Below, in pieces: positions 61,987 through 64,000 of a DNA stretch of 64,000 bases. Both the position numbers and the translations under genes were made by a program. Position 1 is the first letter of the stretch. Each line of letters starts with the position of its first letter. Source of the stretch: Alicyclobacillus sacchari (GTDB lineage Bacteria > Bacillota > Bacilli > Alicyclobacillales > Alicyclobacillaceae). The stretch is taken from contig NZ_SORF01000005.1 of assembly GCF_004366795.1 (NCBI RefSeq), positions 62,001 through 126,000 on the forward strand, written 5' to 3'. Under the pieces are notes generated by a model that did no database searches, had not been told where the DNA came from, and was given only the letters and a program-made list of their open reading frames with translations.

Positions 61987-62934
61987 TCACTTGCGCGATC
62001 GCGACAGAATGGTCACGGTCAAGAGAACGCAAAAGCCGCCACAAATTGCAATCGGACCCATGCGAACATGGAGAACGGCCAGAGCCAATATCGCCGCCGC
62101 AAGCGGTTCGCCGCAAGCGAGCAAACTCGCTTCAGCGGGCTCAATATATTGGAGGCTTGCCATGTACAGATAAAACGCGAGCAACGTGCCGAACAGGACG
62201 ACAAAAGCAACCAACCCCCATGCCCCGAGCGGCAAATTCGGCATTGTCCGGCCGCGAACCGTCATCATGCTCATGATGATGCCACCCACAAGCATTCCCC
62301 AGCCTGTCGTTGTCGCTGCACCAAATTGCGCAAGGAGTCGCCGCGGATACATCGAGTAAAACGTGACCGCAAATGCGGAAGCGAGACCCCAAATTACCGC
62401 AAGAGGCGCTATCGACAAACGCATGACATGCCCGTCCGTGACGAGAAGCGCCGACCCAACGAGTGCCAATATCAAGCACATGAATTGCGTGCGTGAAGGC
62501 AACCGGCGACTCCGAATGGCACTATAGGCGACGATGACCAGCGGACTTAGATACTGCAGGATGGTCGCGGTTGCTGCATTGCCGTAACCGATAGCCGAAA
62601 AGTACGTGTACTGCACACCCAATAGACCAATGAGGCCAAACACCAACATGCCAACAGCGGTTCTCAAATTCCGCCAGGGCGCAAGCACGCTCAGCCGCCC
62701 TGTCCGCACGCCAACGATTGTAACAAGGAGCAGTCCGGACACAGTCATGCGCACAGCGACAAGCCAACCCGGTGCAATGCCGAAACGCTGAAAGAGAACC
62801 TGGGCGGCGGTTCCGGAAACACCCCACAGGACCGCGCCGAGCAGAGCGAGCAATAAACCCTTCAAGCGCCTGACTCTGTTTGCATTGGAAGCCGCCTCTG
62901 GTTGTAACGATGTCTGAGTTGTCAACTCGGACAA
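61987..62934 (-). CDS. EamA/DMT-family transporter
   Basis: The 315-residue protein has ten hydrophobic segments in two EamA repeats: GLLLALLGAVLWGVSGTAAQ at the start and LAVIWGLASAFAVTFYSMYP at the second repeat. The conserved ILQYLSPLVIVAYS and EPAEASLLACGEPLAAAI are typical. Members export amino acids, metabolites or drugs; the substrate is not predictable. It is monocistronic, with a terminator at 61876-61917. Confidence 0.88.
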   Translation of the reverse strand: MSELTTQTSLQPEAASNANRVRRLKGLLLALLGAVLWGVSGTAAQVLFQRFGIAPGWLVAVRMTVSGLLLVTIVGVRTGRLSVLAPWRNLRTAVGMLVFGLIGLLGVQYTYFSAIGYGNAATATILQYLSPLVIVAYSAIRSRRLPSRTQFMCLILALVGSALLVTDGHVMRLSIAPLAVIWGLASAFAVTFYSMYPRRLLAQFGAATTTGWGMLVGGIIMSMMTVRGRTMPNLPLGAWGLVAFVVLFGTLLAFYLYMASLQYIEPAEASLLACGEPLAAAILALAVLHVRMGPIAICGGFCVLLTVTILSRSRK

Positions 62935-63065
62935 CAGAATCCCCCCGGTTTCGCCCGTCCTAAGAACGCGACAACCTTTTATAGCCGAACATGATCGGGC
63001 TTTGTGTTACACTCATTTTCACAGACCTGTGCGTCACCACTTGCCAAGAAAGGGGCTCACAAGTT

Positions 63066-63500
63066 ATGCCGACGAAACGGCATCCTTCCCTGCAGCCGCT
63101 CTCGCGCCATCACCACCATGCACTTGTCTTGGCGTTGCACCTGATCAAGCAGGAGCGCTCCAACGACGAGCTGCGCACAGAGCTTCAACATTTTTGGCAA
63201 AATGGAGGTCAGGAGCATTTCCGTGAAGAAGAGGAAGTGCTTTTACCGGCCTACGCGAAGCACGCCGCACTGGACAGACCTGAGATCGTGCAGCTACTCC
63301 TTGAACACGTTCAGGTGCGCAGCTTAATCAGTCAAATTTGTGAAGATCAGCGTGCTGACAAGATGCAACAACTGGGTCGGCTGTTACAAAGTCACGTTCG
63401 GAATGAAGAACAAGTGGTCTTTCCTTTGATTGAGTCCGCCCTGCCTGAAGCGGAACTGGCGCGACTGGCGCCGTATTTTGCCGAACATTACACGCAGTGA
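63066..63500 (+). CDS. Hemerythrin-like HHE domain protein
   Basis: The 144-residue four-helix protein binds a di-iron centre. Candidate ligands are in SRHHHHALVLALHL, QEHFREEEEVLLP, LLEHVQVRSL and SHVRNEEQVVFP. Such proteins handle oxygen, nitric oxide or iron. The frame is open from 62991, but ATG 63066 has AAAGGGG ten bases upstream and starts at the conserved N-terminus. It converges with the NIF3-family gene, 11 bp between stops. Confidence 0.9.
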   Translation: MPTKRHPSLQPLSRHHHHALVLALHLIKQERSNDELRTELQHFWQNGGQEHFREEEEVLLPAYAKHAALDRPEIVQLLLEHVQVRSLISQICEDQRADKMQQLGRLLQSHVRNEEQVVFPLIESALPEAELARLAPYFAEHYTQ

Positions 63501-63511
63501 TGTATCCGCGA

Positions 63512-64000
63512 CTACAGAAAGTGAAATACCGGCTGCAGCGGGATGAAACGCACGGGGATTGGAGCCAGCAAGGCACGAAGGTTGTCTGCAATCAGCTCCA
63601 TCCCGGCTTCCTCGCTTTGCTGATGACCGACCACAATCATCGCTTTCGCGTAGCCCATCGCCGCGGCATCGCGCACGTACTCCACTGTCTCCCACTCCGG
63701 TCCCTCGCCTACGATGACGACGTCGAGACCAGCCTCGCGCAAATAAGGGATGGCAGTCGATCCGCCCCCGCGATATCCAGGCAATAAGCCAGCACGACGA
63801 CATGTCAATTGCGGATCACCGACCACACGGACCCATGCAAGCTGGAAGGCCATCTTGACCTGAAGTGCAAGGTGCCCCAGTGTGATGGATGGTAGTTGCA
63901 CAATGGGAGCATCGAAAGAAGCTGTATGGGAACCGACAATCAAGTCAGTCCATCCGAGCTTTTTGGCAAGCCCTTGTACGATGCAATCGGGGCGTGTTCG
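63512..64000 (-). CDS. NIF3/DUF34-family protein (5' part beyond window edge)
   Basis: The visible 162 residues are the C-terminal portion of a NIF3-like protein. They include LGHLALQVKMAFQLAWVRVVGDP, YLREAGLDVVIVGEGPEW and the metal-site motif GHQQSEEAGMELIADNL. These proteins bind two metal ions and are often annotated as GTP cyclohydrolase I type 2 homologues, though the function is unsettled. The frame is open past 64000, with PDCIVQGLAKKLGW upstream, so the start lies outside. Confidence 0.85.
   Translation of the reverse strand, partial: RTRPDCIVQGLAKKLGWTDLIVGSHTASFDAPIVQLPSITLGHLALQVKMAFQLAWVRVVGDPQLTCRRAGLLPGYRGGGSTAIPYLREAGLDVVIVGEGPEWETVEYVRDAAAMGYAKAMIVVGHQQSEEAGMELIADNLRALLAPIPVRFIPLQPVFHFL

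Noticed and set aside
1-64000. CRISPR arrays, rRNA genes or large riboswitches
   Set aside because: No regularly spaced direct repeats, no rRNA sequence and no recognisable T-box, SAM or cobalamin leader were seen by eye.

Overview
The window reads as a chromosomal segment of a spore-forming, menaquinone-using Gram-positive bacterium, most like Alicyclobacillus or a close relative within Bacilli. This is an inference. It rests on strong AGGAGG-type ribosome sites with many GTG/TTG starts, sigma-A-type promoters, YjcZ-like sporulation mini-proteins, a 7Fe-type ferredoxin, a menaquinone operon with malate:quinone oxidoreductase, and a Bacillus-type formate dehydrogenase cluster. Most of the DNA is moderately GC-rich. 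The exception is an AT-rich island at about 36.7-38.0 kb.

Layout. 0-7 kb: partial nrdR, a HAD phosphatase with a small upstream partner, a three-gene lipid-linked glycosylation set, dapF, tRNA-Leu, DoxX and a CBO0543-like membrane protein. 7-17 kb: a beta-mannoside/beta-glucoside locus in which an Opp-type ABC importer and a GH1 beta-glucosidase run on the minus strand, divergent from a GH2 beta-mannosidase; the shared control region has two matching operators and an attenuator-like hairpin. 17-24.5 kb: lipoprotein, ferredoxin, sulfate ABC importer, then an overlapping ATP-grasp ligase/flavin monooxygenase pair. 24.5-35.3 kb: the phosphate regulon, split into pstB-phoU (+) and pstSCA (-), around a LysM-NlpC/P60 hydrolase, a flavin reductase and an operon of two GT28 glycosyltransferases, a NodB deacetylase and a YkoP-like protein.

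35.3-39.1 kb is an accessory scar: a decayed IS element, two orphan ORFs and a broken UvrD-type helicase. 39-48 kb: a cation/proton antiporter, the men operon (menB-E-F-D-H, no menC) and divergent menA. 48-54.3 kb: fdhA, a DUF1641 gene, fdhD, and a DUF255 thioredoxin-like gene split by a 38-bp insertion at its CxxC active site. 54.5-60 kb: nagA and a probable sporulation region. It has two copies of a mini-protein plus Gly/Trp-rich protein pair, flanking two SGNH-hydrolase paralogues; the second paralogue has lost its catalytic residues. 60-64 kb: mqo, an EamA transporter, a hemerythrin-like protein and a partial NIF3-family gene.

The candidates I consider most worth following are (1) the repeated sporulation module with a shared RWA-x2-FLII membrane segment and a dead SGNH paralogue, (2) the stop/hairpin/start cassette inside the DUF255 gene, (3) the GT28-NodB-YkoP-GT28 operon, and (4) the ATP-grasp/flavin monooxygenase pair beside sulfate uptake.
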